In this document: one piece after another, positions 1-5,070 of the stretch
Layout: every line of letters begins with the position of its first letter
How positions within the stretch are numbered: the stretch's first letter is position 1
Assembly: GCA_020722305.1 (NCBI GenBank)
Contig: DYLB01000135.1
Span: 1-5,070 of the forward strand
Length of the DNA stretch: 5,070 nt
From: Anaerolinea thermophila
GTDB lineage: Bacteria; Chloroflexota; Anaerolineae; Anaerolineales; Villigracilaceae
Direction: 5' to 3'
The notes under the pieces: generated by a model
Told to the model about the DNA's origin: nothing
The model's input: only the letters and a program-made list of their open reading frames with translations
Databases searched by the model: none
Program-made: the position numbers and the translations under genes

Positions 1-221
1 GGCCGTATTTTATGCCGAGCGGGATGAGCCGTCAAGTTGACGAGTGTCACGAAAACTCAGTGCAAGCAGGATGAGCGCGGAGATCGAAAAGGCGGGGTTG
101 CCGTCACGTCCCCACAGACCGAGCGCCAGAGACTGTCTTTGCCGCCTTGCGCGGCCTGTTTGCCCATCAGCCAGTCACCCTGATTGCAGGGCCGGTAGTT
201 ACCAATTTCGTCACACTCAAA
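1..221. other. Spacer downstream of yigZ with no supported gene
   Basis: This stretch lies beyond the stop codon of the minus-strand yigZ-family gene. Short open frames exist on both strands, including one from a GTG at 44 that runs into the yigZ 3' end, and a minus-strand frame ending near base 11. None has a convincing start, ribosome site or recognisable domain. Two near-identical 12-mers occur at 18-29 and 65-76 (one mismatch), and an odd-centred palindrome GTCAA-G-TTGAC at 31-41. A weak 5-bp hairpin (141-145 / 151-155) lacks a T tract. It could be a decayed gene or mobile-element remnant, but that is inference. Confidence 0.5.
42..218. repeat. Imperfect 13-bp inverted repeat pair, possible miniature-element ends
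   Basis: GAGTGTCACGAAA at 42-54 is matched in reverse complement by TTTCGTCACACTC at 206-218 with one mismatch (12 of 13). The arms enclose 151 bp of non-coding-looking DNA. The outer arm ends three bases from the yigZ stop codon. Terminal repeats around a short non-coding body fit a MITE or a deleted insertion sequence. I see no target-site duplication flanking the arms, so chance or a regulatory origin stays possible. Confidence 0.3.
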
Positions 222-857
222 TCACTCGATCCTGACCAGCATCTCTTTGGTTTCGATGACCTCAGCCTGCACCTGCCCGGAGGATAACTCGCTCAGCCCG
301 GCCTGGAATGCCTCGAAATCGGACAGAGGGATGCGCAGGGTCAGGGTCACGTCGGCGGCGAAGGATTCGTCCAGGATGTCGCTGTGATGATGGCTGGCCA
401 GCCGCCGGGCCTGTTCGAGCAGCGGATAAGGCAGGGCCAGCAGGGCGACATGCACCGGGACTTTATGCGCCCTCGGCACGGCCTGGACGACCCGTTGGGC
501 CGCTTCGGTGTAAGCCCGCACCAATCCTCCCTTGCCGAGCAGCGTCCCGCCGAAATAACGGGTGACGACCAGGACGGCATCTCCCAGTCCGCTGCCGCGC
601 AGCACCGCCAGCGCCGGCCGCCCGGACGTCCCGGCCGGTTCGCCGTCATCGGAGCAATACTCGGTGACGGAGTTCCCGCCGCCAATGATGTAGGCCGGGA
701 CGTTGTGGGTCGCGTCGGGAAACTCCTTGCGGATGCGGGCGATGAAGGAACGGGCTTCGTCGGCGCTGAAGGCGGGGGACAGGGTGGCAATGAAGCGCGA
801 GTTGACGACGGTCAATTCGCGGCGGATCTCTTCAGCCGGGATGGCATAATCGGGCAT
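222..857 (-). CDS. YigZ / IMPACT family protein (UPF0029)
   Basis: This is a 211-residue cytoplasmic protein of the YigZ/IMPACT family, close to the usual family length of about 200-220. The N-terminal UPF0029 (Impact) fold spans about residues 15-125. It contains the family signatures SDDGEPAGTSGRPAL (69-83) and VVTRYFGGTLLGKGGLVRAYTEAA-like sequence (97-120). The C-terminal part, about 135-205, matches the smaller ferredoxin-like DUF1949-type domain and ends in the typical ETKEMLVRI. Bacterial YigZ has no firmly established biochemical role; eukaryotic IMPACT regulates Gcn2 and translation under stress, so a translation-related role is only inferred. The ATG lies 2 bp after the rluB stop with no clear Shine-Dalgarno sequence, so it is probably co-transcribed and translationally coupled to rluB. 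Family assignment is firm; function is not. Confidence 0.93.
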   Translation of the reverse strand: MPDYAIPAEEIRRELTVVNSRFIATLSPAFSADEARSFIARIRKEFPDATHNVPAYIIGGGNSVTEYCSDDGEPAGTSGRPALAVLRGSGLGDAVLVVTRYFGGTLLGKGGLVRAYTEAAQRVVQAVPRAHKVPVHVALLALPYPLLEQARRLASHHHSDILDESFAADVTLTLRIPLSDFEAFQAGLSELSSGQVQAEVIETKEMLVRIE

Positions 858-859
858 GG

Positions 860-1699
860 TCAGCGTTTGGCAGGGGGCTTACGGGACCCCGTTCGGGTTG
901 GGCTGGTGGGCGGCTTCCGGGGCTTGGAGCGGGCCGGTTTAGCGGGGGCCGGCCGCGAGGTCCGGGGCGAGCGGCGGGGAGGTTTCTGTCCGCTTTTCAG
1001 GGAGTTGACTTCCTCCGGGGTCAGGTAACGCCATTCCCCTTTTTTCAACTGTCCCAATTGCAGGGTGCCGATGCTGATGCGGACGATGCGCACGACGGGC
1101 AATCCCAGCAGGGCGCAAATTTCACGGATCTGCCTCTTGCGGCCTTCCTGCATGGTAACCCGCAGCCAGGCGCCCTTGCCCGAGGTGCCCTCGACGTAGA
1201 CTTCGGCGGGCATCGTCTTGTGGCCGTCTTCGAGCACGACGCCCCTGCGCCAGGTGTCGAGCTGCTCCTGGTCGGGATGGCGGGCGACCAGCACCCGGTA
1301 AACTTTCGCATGGCCTCGGGAAGGGTGCGAAAGTTCCTGGGCCAGCGTCCCGTCGTTGGTCATGAAGATCAGGCCTTCGCTCTCGAAGTCCAGCCGCCCG
1401 ACGGGGTAGACCCGCTCCGGGACGGGGACCAGGTCGCGGACGGTCTTGCGGGTGTCGCCCGGTTCCTTTTCGACGGTGGACAGGACGTTGCGGGGCTTGT
1501 GCAGGGCGATGTACACCTTCTGCTCGACCGCGACCGGCCGCCCGTCCAGGGTGATCTTGTCGGCGGCGGGGTCGGCCTTTTGGCCGAGTTCGGCCACCGT
1601 CCCGTTGACCCGCACCCGCCCGGCCTTGATGTAGTCTTCGCAGGCCCGGCGGGATCCAAAACCGGCTTGGGCGAGGAGTTTTTGTATGCGTTCTTCCAT
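860..1699 (-). CDS. rluB: RluB-type 23S rRNA pseudouridine synthase
   Basis: This 279-residue protein isomerises uridine to pseudouridine in RNA, most likely around position 2605 of 23S rRNA (E. coli numbering), as RluB does. An S4 RNA-binding domain covers about residues 1-48 (ERIQKLLAQAGFGSRRACE). The RsuA/RluB/E/F catalytic domain covers about 62-232. It carries the GRLD motif at 101-104 with D104 as the expected catalytic aspartate, followed by ESEGL, and the later motif EGRKRQIRE at 185-193. Residues 236-279 form a Lys/Arg/Pro/Ser-rich, probably disordered basic tail. The frame stays open for 43 more codons upstream, but I chose the ATG at 1697-1699 because the S4 domain starts there and a TATAAT box sits 7 bp before it. 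RluE/RluF specificity cannot be excluded, although the S4 domain and neighbourhood favour RluB. Confidence 0.93.
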   Translation of the reverse strand: MEERIQKLLAQAGFGSRRACEDYIKAGRVRVNGTVAELGQKADPAADKITLDGRPVAVEQKVYIALHKPRNVLSTVEKEPGDTRKTVRDLVPVPERVYPVGRLDFESEGLIFMTNDGTLAQELSHPSRGHAKVYRVLVARHPDQEQLDTWRRGVVLEDGHKTMPAEVYVEGTSGKGAWLRVTMQEGRKRQIREICALLGLPVVRIVRISIGTLQLGQLKKGEWRYLTPEEVNSLKSGQKPPRRSPRTSRPAPAKPARSKPRKPPTSPTRTGSRKPPAKR

Positions 1700-1706
1700 G
1701 CAGAGT

Positions 1707-1712
1707 ATTATA
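1707..1712 (-). promoter_or_regulatory. Consensus -10 box for rluB, leaderless placement
   Basis: A perfect TATAAT reads on the minus strand at 1712 to 1707. Only 7 bases (ACTCTGC) separate it from the rluB ATG, so transcription would begin at or within a base or so of the start codon. With a 17-bp spacer the -35 position reads TTTCGA, a weak match. No Shine-Dalgarno sequence is present, which agrees with a leaderless message. Confidence 0.6.
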
Positions 1713-1716
1713 CTGC

Positions 1717-1737
1717 CTCGAAAAGTGTCTCGAAAAG
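1717..1737. repeat. Two direct copies of CTCGAAAAG, 12-bp period
   Basis: CTCGAAAAG occurs at 1717-1725 and again at 1729-1737. The copies are spaced about one helical turn apart and overlap the spacer and -35 region of the rluB promoter. Two same-face sites at this position could be an operator for a regulator, but no factor can be named from sequence. Confidence 0.4.
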
Positions 1738-1788
1738 GCGGAGGATCGGTTCTTTGGCTTTTGCCCTGCCCCGCCGCAACCGCAGGTG

Positions 1789-1794
1789 TATAAT
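1789..1794 (+). promoter_or_regulatory. Consensus -10 box for the membrane sulfatase-fold gene
   Basis: A perfect TATAAT at 1789-1794 is followed by 9 bases (CCGCCGGGC) and then the ATG at 1804. The predicted start of transcription is about 1801-1803, giving a leader of zero to a few bases. I see no good -35 hexamer at 16-18 bp. The box argues against the alternative GTG start at 1786, which would lie upstream of the transcript. Confidence 0.55.
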
Positions 1795-1803
1795 CCGCCG
1801 GGC

Positions 1804-3699
1804 ATGAACACACAGACGCCCTATTCATCAGCCGCCGATCTTCGGAAACCAGGCCGCGCCGGAGACTGGAGAAACCTGTTCGCCACTTCCATTCTCGTTG
1901 CCCAATTCTACGTCTTCATGGAGTGGCTCTTCTTTGTGACCAAGGAATCCTCCCTGTCGAGCCTGTCCATTTGGGAAGCCCTGGAGGTCCTGCTGGTCGC
2001 GGCCGGCATCCTTTCGATCCTCGTCGTTGCGGCGCTGGGGATTTTGCTGGGGCTGGGAGTCCTGGCCCGCGCCTTGGGCGGGGAAAAACTCTTTCAGGCA
2101 GTTGGCACGCTCGTCCCGGCCGCGGTCCTGGCCGTGACGGCCCTCATCATGGCCGACAATTTCACCTACACGGTGTTCGGTTTCGGCGTCGTCACCACCC
2201 ATGGACTCTGGCGGCTGGCCTACGCCTTCGGCTTCTCGGTCGCCTTTTTCTTAGCTTACCGGTCCATCTGGAAGGCCGCGGCGGGGAAAACGAAAAAGCG
2301 CAGGAAAGCCGCCCGCCTGCGCAACGGACTGGCCCTCGGCCTGGTCGCCGTTTCGACGATTGCTCTTCTCTCGACGGTCCTCGTCCAGCGGGAGTATTAC
2401 AGCCAATTACTCGATACCTACGCCGCCTGGCCCGCAAAACGCCCCAATATCCTCATCCTGGGCAGCGACGGGTTGAGCAGCACGCACCTGTCGGTCTACG
2501 GCTACGAACGCGATACAACTCCCTTCCTGCGCGGGCTGGCCCAGTCCTCGCTGCTGGCCCTCAACGTCTTCCCCAATGCCTCCAGCACCACAGCTTCGAC
2601 CACCTCCGTGTTGACCGGTAAACCGCCGGTCGTGTCGGGCGTGATGCGCTATCCCGACATCCTGGAAGGGGAACACGCCTTCGAGCACCTGCCGGGAATC
2701 TTGCAGGAATATGGATACACCACGGTCGAAGTCGGCGTGCCGTACTGGGTGGACGCCAAAGCCGTCAACTTGCTGGACGGGTTCGACAGCGTCAACGGCG
2801 AGCCGCTCGACCCCCCGGCGCTCTCGTCGCTGCGCCGGCTCTTCGGGAATTCGCAAGCACCCTACTTCATCTGGACCATTTCCAAACGGGCCAGCGACCG
2901 CCTGCTGGACATTTTCCTGGTGCGGGAGATGGAAAACCCCATCGAAGCGGTCACAGACCCCGGGTCCCGGATGAGCGACCGGGAGCGCATGGAGCGGATC
3001 GTTTCCCTGCTCGAAAAGTCCAACACCCCGCTCTTCGTCTTCGCTCATTTCATGGACACTCATGGGCCGACGTTCTCGCCCCGGGAGCAGATCTATTCCC
3101 AGGGCGACAGCGCCGCCCATCCCTGGTCGGACAATTTCTACGATGACGCCATCACCGGCTTCGACGATTACGTCGAGCAGATTTACGCCCGCCTCGAAGA
3201 AAGCGGGCTGCTCGAAAACACGATCATCGTCATTTACACCGACCATGCCGAAAAATACGTCACCAACCTGCGCACCCCGCTGCTGATCCACTTCCCGAAA
3301 GGCGAACACGCCGGGAAGATCGAACACAACGTCCAGAACCTGGACATCCCGGTGACGATCCTGGATTACATGGGCCTGTCCCGCCCCGACTGGATGACCG
3401 GCCATTCCCTCCTGGACGGCGAACCGCCCGCCGACCGCGAAATCTGGAGCATCGTCGCCGGCGCGCCCAAAAACGTGGTCGCGCCGTTCTACCAGATCAA
3501 GATCGTCCAGGTGATCGTGTGCCAGAAATGGTTCCAGCTCAATGTGCAGCAGAACAAATATTACAGCGGCACGGTCAACAGCTACGAGTATTTTTCCCCT
3601 GCCTGCGCCAAAGATCAGCTCCCCGACGACGATGCGGCCCGGCAAATGCTGATCGAATATCTCGAAACGCACGGGTTCGATGTCGGTTCACTGGAATAG
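1804..3699 (+). CDS. Five-helix membrane protein with extracytoplasmic sulfatase/phosphotransferase fold
   Basis: A 631-residue protein of the alkaline-phosphatase/sulfatase superfamily. Five hydrophobic segments lie at about 25-46, 62-88, 100-117, 134-152 and 174-194. The basic cluster KTKKRRKAARLR (162-173) between helices 4 and 5 should be cytoplasmic, which places the catalytic domain (about 213-540) outside, as in LtaS or EptA. The domain opens with PNILILGSDGLSSTHLSVYGY, where D222 is the likely metal ligand. The nucleophile region ASSTTASTTSVLTG (259-272) has no cysteine, so Thr262 or a neighbouring Ser/Thr replaces the formylglycine of true sulfatases. HFMDTHGP (415-422) and TDHAE (479-483) supply further metal or substrate residues. 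A phosphate-ester or phosphoglycerol-type transfer or hydrolysis on an envelope polymer is therefore more likely than sulfate hydrolysis; the substrate is unknown. The gene has its own promoter and terminator and stands between rluB and scpB on the opposite strand. Confidence 0.88.
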   Translation: MNTQTPYSSAADLRKPGRAGDWRNLFATSILVAQFYVFMEWLFFVTKESSLSSLSIWEALEVLLVAAGILSILVVAALGILLGLGVLARALGGEKLFQAVGTLVPAAVLAVTALIMADNFTYTVFGFGVVTTHGLWRLAYAFGFSVAFFLAYRSIWKAAAGKTKKRRKAARLRNGLALGLVAVSTIALLSTVLVQREYYSQLLDTYAAWPAKRPNILILGSDGLSSTHLSVYGYERDTTPFLRGLAQSSLLALNVFPNASSTTASTTSVLTGKPPVVSGVMRYPDILEGEHAFEHLPGILQEYGYTTVEVGVPYWVDAKAVNLLDGFDSVNGEPLDPPALSSLRRLFGNSQAPYFIWTISKRASDRLLDIFLVREMENPIEAVTDPGSRMSDRERMERIVSLLEKSNTPLFVFAHFMDTHGPTFSPREQIYSQGDSAAHPWSDNFYDDAITGFDDYVEQIYARLEESGLLENTIIVIYTDHAEKYVTNLRTPLLIHFPKGEHAGKIEHNVQNLDIPVTILDYMGLSRPDWMTGHSLLDGEPPADREIWSIVAGAPKNVVAPFYQIKIVQVIVCQKWFQLNVQQNKYYSGTVNSYEYFSPACAKDQLPDDDAARQMLIEYLETHGFDVGSLE

Positions 3700-3731
3700 C
3701 AAAACGGACGGGAGCGGCCCATCCGTTTTGC
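3699..3731. terminator. Bidirectional intrinsic terminator between convergent genes
   Basis: GCAAAACGGA (3699-3708) pairs perfectly with TCCGTTTTGC (3722-3731). After one C-A mismatch, GGG (3710-3712) pairs with CCC (3718-3720), leaving a 5-base loop. The AAAA and TTTT runs flank the GC core, so an RNA from either strand ends its hairpin with four U residues. It fills almost the whole spacer and shares the last base of the upstream gene's TAG stop codon. Confidence 0.8.
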
Positions 3732-3732
3732 A

Positions 3733-4287
3733 TTAGCCTTTCAACAACCTTACGTCCTGCTCTTCCTCATCCCCATCCGGGAGGCGGAGCGGGGGCATCT
3801 CGGTCAGCGAGTTCAGGCCGAAATATCCCAGGAAGTCGGCCGTCGTGCCGTACAGGATCGGGCGGCCGGGACCCTCGGCGCGGCCCACTTCCTGGATCAA
3901 CCCCTTGCCGAGCAGGCTCTTCATCACCCCGTCGCTATTGACGCCGCGTACCGCGTCCACCTGCGGGCGGGTAACCGGCTGCTGGTAAGCGATGATCGCC
4001 AGGCTTTCAAGGGCCGCCCGGCTCAGGCGGCTGGTGGCTTCCAGCCCTAAAAAGCGTTCGATGGGTTCAGCTAATTCGGGGGCGGTGGTCAACTGGACCC
4101 GCCCGCCGTGACGCTGCAAGCGCAGGCCGCGGCCGCTTAGTTGTTCTTCAAGTTCCTGCAATCCCTTTTCGACCTGGGTGGGGGTCAGTTCGAGGGCCGC
4201 GGCCAGTTGCGCCGGCGTGACCGGCTCGACCGCCACGAACAGCAGTCCCTCCAAAAAGGCGGGCAAGCGATTCTCAAAGTCGCTCAT
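3733..4287 (-). CDS. scpB: ScpB, segregation and condensation protein B
   Basis: A 184-residue protein of the ScpB (kite) family, at the typical length. It is cytoplasmic, dimerises, and binds the ScpA kleisin bridging the SMC ATPase heads, supporting chromosome compaction and segregation. The first winged-helix domain covers about residues 5-75 (FLEGLLFVAVEPVTPAQLA). The second covers about 88-165 with the family-defining runs ALESLAIIAYQQPVTRPQV (92-110), RGVNSDGV (114-121) and GRPILYGTTADFLGYFGL (141-158). A short acidic tail with DGDEEEQD (171-178) follows. ScpA is not in the window: the gene upstream is divergent, so scpB must have its own promoter between 4288 and 4405. Downstream, a convergent sulfatase-fold gene separates it from rluB, its frequent neighbour elsewhere. 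Confidence 0.94.
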   Translation of the reverse strand: MSDFENRLPAFLEGLLFVAVEPVTPAQLAAALELTPTQVEKGLQELEEQLSGRGLRLQRHGGRVQLTTAPELAEPIERFLGLEATSRLSRAALESLAIIAYQQPVTRPQVDAVRGVNSDGVMKSLLGKGLIQEVGRAEGPGRPILYGTTADFLGYFGLNSLTEMPPLRLPDGDEEEQDVRLLKG

Positions 4288-4295
4288 GCTATAAT
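4287..4295 (+). promoter_or_regulatory. Extended -10 promoter for the lipoprotein gene
   Basis: TGCTATAAT at 4287-4295 fits the extended -10 pattern TGnTATAAT and points toward the lipoprotein gene. Transcription would begin near 4302, giving a leader of about 100 bases that includes the whole 4318-4384 inverted repeat. The box abuts the scpB start codon, so RNA polymerase bound here could interfere with scpB. A -35 hexamer is not recognisable. Confidence 0.45.
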
Positions 4296-4297
4296 TG

Positions 4298-4301
4298 CTC
4301 C
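4298..4301 (-). promoter_or_regulatory. Candidate ribosome binding site of scpB
   Basis: GGAG on the minus strand lies 10 bases before the scpB ATG at 4287. The spacing is slightly long but usable. It is the clearest Shine-Dalgarno-like sequence seen before any of the five genes and supports the chosen start. Confidence 0.45.
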
Positions 4302-4317
4302 GTTAATTCTGAATACG

Positions 4318-4384
4318 CAGATTTCGGAAGTCTCCCGGGGTCCGACCCGGCTGTGAAGACCTCAACAAAGACTTCCGAAATCTG
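4318..4384. repeat. Perfect 16-bp inverted repeat with nested hairpin
   Basis: CAGATTTCGGAAGTCT (4318-4333) is the exact reverse complement of AGACTTCCGAAATCTG (4369-4384). The 35-base interior holds a smaller stem, CCGGG (4335-4339) with CCCGG (4346-4350). It occupies most of the divergent scpB-lipoprotein spacer and would fold in the 5' leader of the lipoprotein message. No T tract follows on the plus strand, so it is not a plain terminator. It could be a dispersed palindromic repeat or a leader regulatory structure. Confidence 0.8.
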
Positions 4385-4405
4385 TCAGACAATTTGGATT
4401 ACCGA

Positions 4406-4972
4406 ATGAAAAAACACCTTAGAGTTTTATTGGCTGCCCTGGTCTTGCTGGCAGCGGCGCTGGCTTGCACGATTGGCATCGGCGGGCCGGACCTGCCGGA
4501 AAACCCGCCGCCGATCTCGACCGAGGCCGTCTTGGAGTTGCAGGAGCAAATCAAGCAGGCTCTCGAGCAGGCTGCGCTCACCGGCCAACTGACCCTGACC
4601 ATCACCGAATCGCAGTTGACTTCGCTGCTGGCCTTCCGCTTGAGCGAGCAGGAAAGCCCGGCGCTGACCGATCCGCAGGTCTACCTGCGCGACGGCCAGT
4701 TGCAGGTCTACGGCAAGGTCCACCAGGGCGTTTTCGTCGCCAATGTCGCTCTCGTGCTCAGCGCGGTCGTTGACGAAGACGGCCAGCCGAAGATCGAAGT
4801 CGTTTCTGTGGATTTGGGTCCGCTGCCCGCGCCCGAGGGACTGAACAAAGCGATCGCCGCGCTCGTGACCGAGGCCTACACCGGCTCGCTCGGACCGGTG
4901 GCGACCGGCATCCGTCTCGAAAGCATTACCATCGCTGACGGGCTGATGACGCTCAGCGGCCGGGTCAAATGA
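4406..4972 (+). CDS. Putative secreted lipoprotein of unknown function
   Basis: A 188-residue protein starting MKKHLRVLLAALVLLAAALAC. A basic N-terminus and hydrophobic run end at Cys21, a lipobox-like site (ALA-C) for signal peptidase II and lipid anchoring. A Pro-rich linker (PENPPP, about 27-34) follows. The mature domain has a helix rich in Gln/Glu (about 38-57), then TLTITESQLTSLLAFRL (62-78), a strand pair LRDGQLQVYGKV, and a C-terminal strand-rich part ending SITIADGLMTLSGRV. This pattern resembles lipid-binding-like DUF2993/DUF2140 (YpmS) envelope proteins, but that is a weak resemblance and I do not assign a function. The ATG at 4406 is preferred over a TTG at 4394 because it begins the signal peptide directly. 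No strong Shine-Dalgarno is present (only GGA about 9 bases upstream). No partner gene is co-directional nearby. Confidence 0.85.
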   Translation: MKKHLRVLLAALVLLAAALACTIGIGGPDLPENPPPISTEAVLELQEQIKQALEQAALTGQLTLTITESQLTSLLAFRLSEQESPALTDPQVYLRDGQLQVYGKVHQGVFVANVALVLSAVVDEDGQPKIEVVSVDLGPLPAPEGLNKAIAALVTEAYTGSLGPVATGIRLESITIADGLMTLSGRVK

Positions 4973-4981
4973 GCGGTTCGG

Positions 4982-4990
4982 ATTATACCA
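4982..4990 (-). promoter_or_regulatory. Extended -10-like box facing into the lipoprotein gene
   Basis: On the minus strand TGGTATAAT (4990 to 4982) fits TGnTATAAT. Transcription would begin near 4975 and run antisense through the lipoprotein gene. No -35 hexamer and no gene on that strand support it, so it is a possible antisense promoter or a chance match. Confidence 0.2.
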
Positions 4991-5038
4991 GCATCCCCCA
5001 TGAGCATTGAAAATATCTTGGTTCATTGGGAATTGGCG

Positions 5039-5064
5039 TGGCGATCCGCCAGATGTAGGGCGGA
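5039..5064. repeat. Two overlapping, mutually exclusive small hairpins
   Basis: TGGCG (5039-5043) pairs with CGCCA (5047-5051), while TCCGCC (5045-5050) pairs with GGCGGA (5059-5064). The shared bases mean only one can form at a time. Neither is followed by a T tract within the window, so a terminator role for the lipoprotein gene is not shown. The last twelve bases, GGCGGAATTAAT, are half of a larger palindrome if the next bases are TCCGCC, hinting at a repeat element cut by the window edge. Confidence 0.35.
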
Positions 5065-5070
5065 ATTAAT

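Noticed and set aside
44..235. Plus-strand 63-codon frame from a GTG start
   Set aside because: It overlaps the yigZ 3' end, is Arg/Ser/Pro/Cys-rich without a domain, and has no ribosome site.
384..1028. Plus-strand open frame of 214 codons across yigZ and the end of rluB
   Set aside because: It runs antisense through two confidently identified genes; its sequence is Gly/Arg-rich without family motifs.
1700..1828. N-terminal extension of rluB by 43 codons
   Set aside because: It would overlap the divergent gene's start, lacks any domain, and lies upstream of the TATAAT box; the S4 domain begins right at the chosen ATG.
2407..3672. Long minus-strand open frame of 421 codons opposite the sulfatase-fold gene
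   Set aside because: It mirrors the codon structure of a clearly homologous plus-strand gene in GC-rich DNA and has no recognisable domain.
4318..4384. tRNA or known riboswitch in the scpB-lipoprotein spacer
   Set aside because: The paired arms are too long and regular, no cloverleaf or anticodon arm can be drawn, and I recognise no conserved riboswitch core.
4427..5026. Minus-strand open frame of 199 codons opposite the lipoprotein gene
   Set aside because: The plus-strand reading has a signal peptide and lipobox-like cysteine; the antisense product has no recognised motif, and the minus TATAAT at 4987-4982 lies inside it rather than ahead of it.
5000..5070. Open plus-strand frame starting MSIENILVHWELAW and running off the window edge
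   Set aside because: Only 23 codons are visible, no Shine-Dalgarno is present, the upstream TATACC is a poor -10, and the frame crosses palindromic repeat-like DNA. A real gene start cannot be excluded.

Overview
The window is GC-rich bacterial chromosome with housekeeping character. It holds five complete protein genes and short spacers. No phage, CRISPR, rRNA or tRNA signal is visible. Source organism (inference from gene content and style only): probably a Gram-positive-like or Chloroflexota (Anaerolineae-type) bacterium. The clues are a stand-alone ScpB of the SMC-condensin system, a five-helix membrane sulfatase-fold enzyme, a lipoprotein with an Ala/Leu-rich signal, and TATAAT boxes placed almost on top of start codons. 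I cannot name the species.

Layout. Bases 1-221 carry no supportable gene, but contain an imperfect inverted repeat (42-54 / 206-218) that could be the ends of a small decayed mobile element. On the minus strand follow a YigZ/IMPACT-family protein (222-857) and, 2 bp upstream of it, an RluB-type 23S rRNA pseudouridine synthase (860-1699); these two look like one operon. A 104-bp divergent promoter region (1700-1803) has one TATAAT box facing each way. On the plus strand lies a 631-residue membrane protein with five helices and an extracytoplasmic sulfatase/phosphotransferase fold (1804-3699). It converges on scpB (3733-4287, minus strand) across a 33-bp spacer that is almost entirely a bidirectional terminator hairpin. 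Another divergent spacer (4288-4405) carries a perfect 16-bp inverted repeat and an extended -10 promoter. A short lipoprotein gene (4406-4972, plus) follows. The last 98 bases hold overlapping small palindromes and no convincing gene.

How the genes fit together. scpB and rluB are neighbours and co-directional in many bacteria. Here both are on the minus strand, but an oppositely oriented, independently promoted and terminated sulfatase-fold gene separates them, which suggests an insertion into an old scpB-rluB cluster. ScpB (chromosome condensation), RluB (ribosome maturation) and YigZ (possibly translation or stress related) are cytoplasmic housekeeping functions. The membrane enzyme and the lipoprotein are cell-envelope functions on the opposite strand. 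No new multi-gene system is evident. The most notable points are the unusual catalytic motifs of the sulfatase-fold protein, the leaderless-looking promoters, and the structured repeat upstream of the lipoprotein gene.
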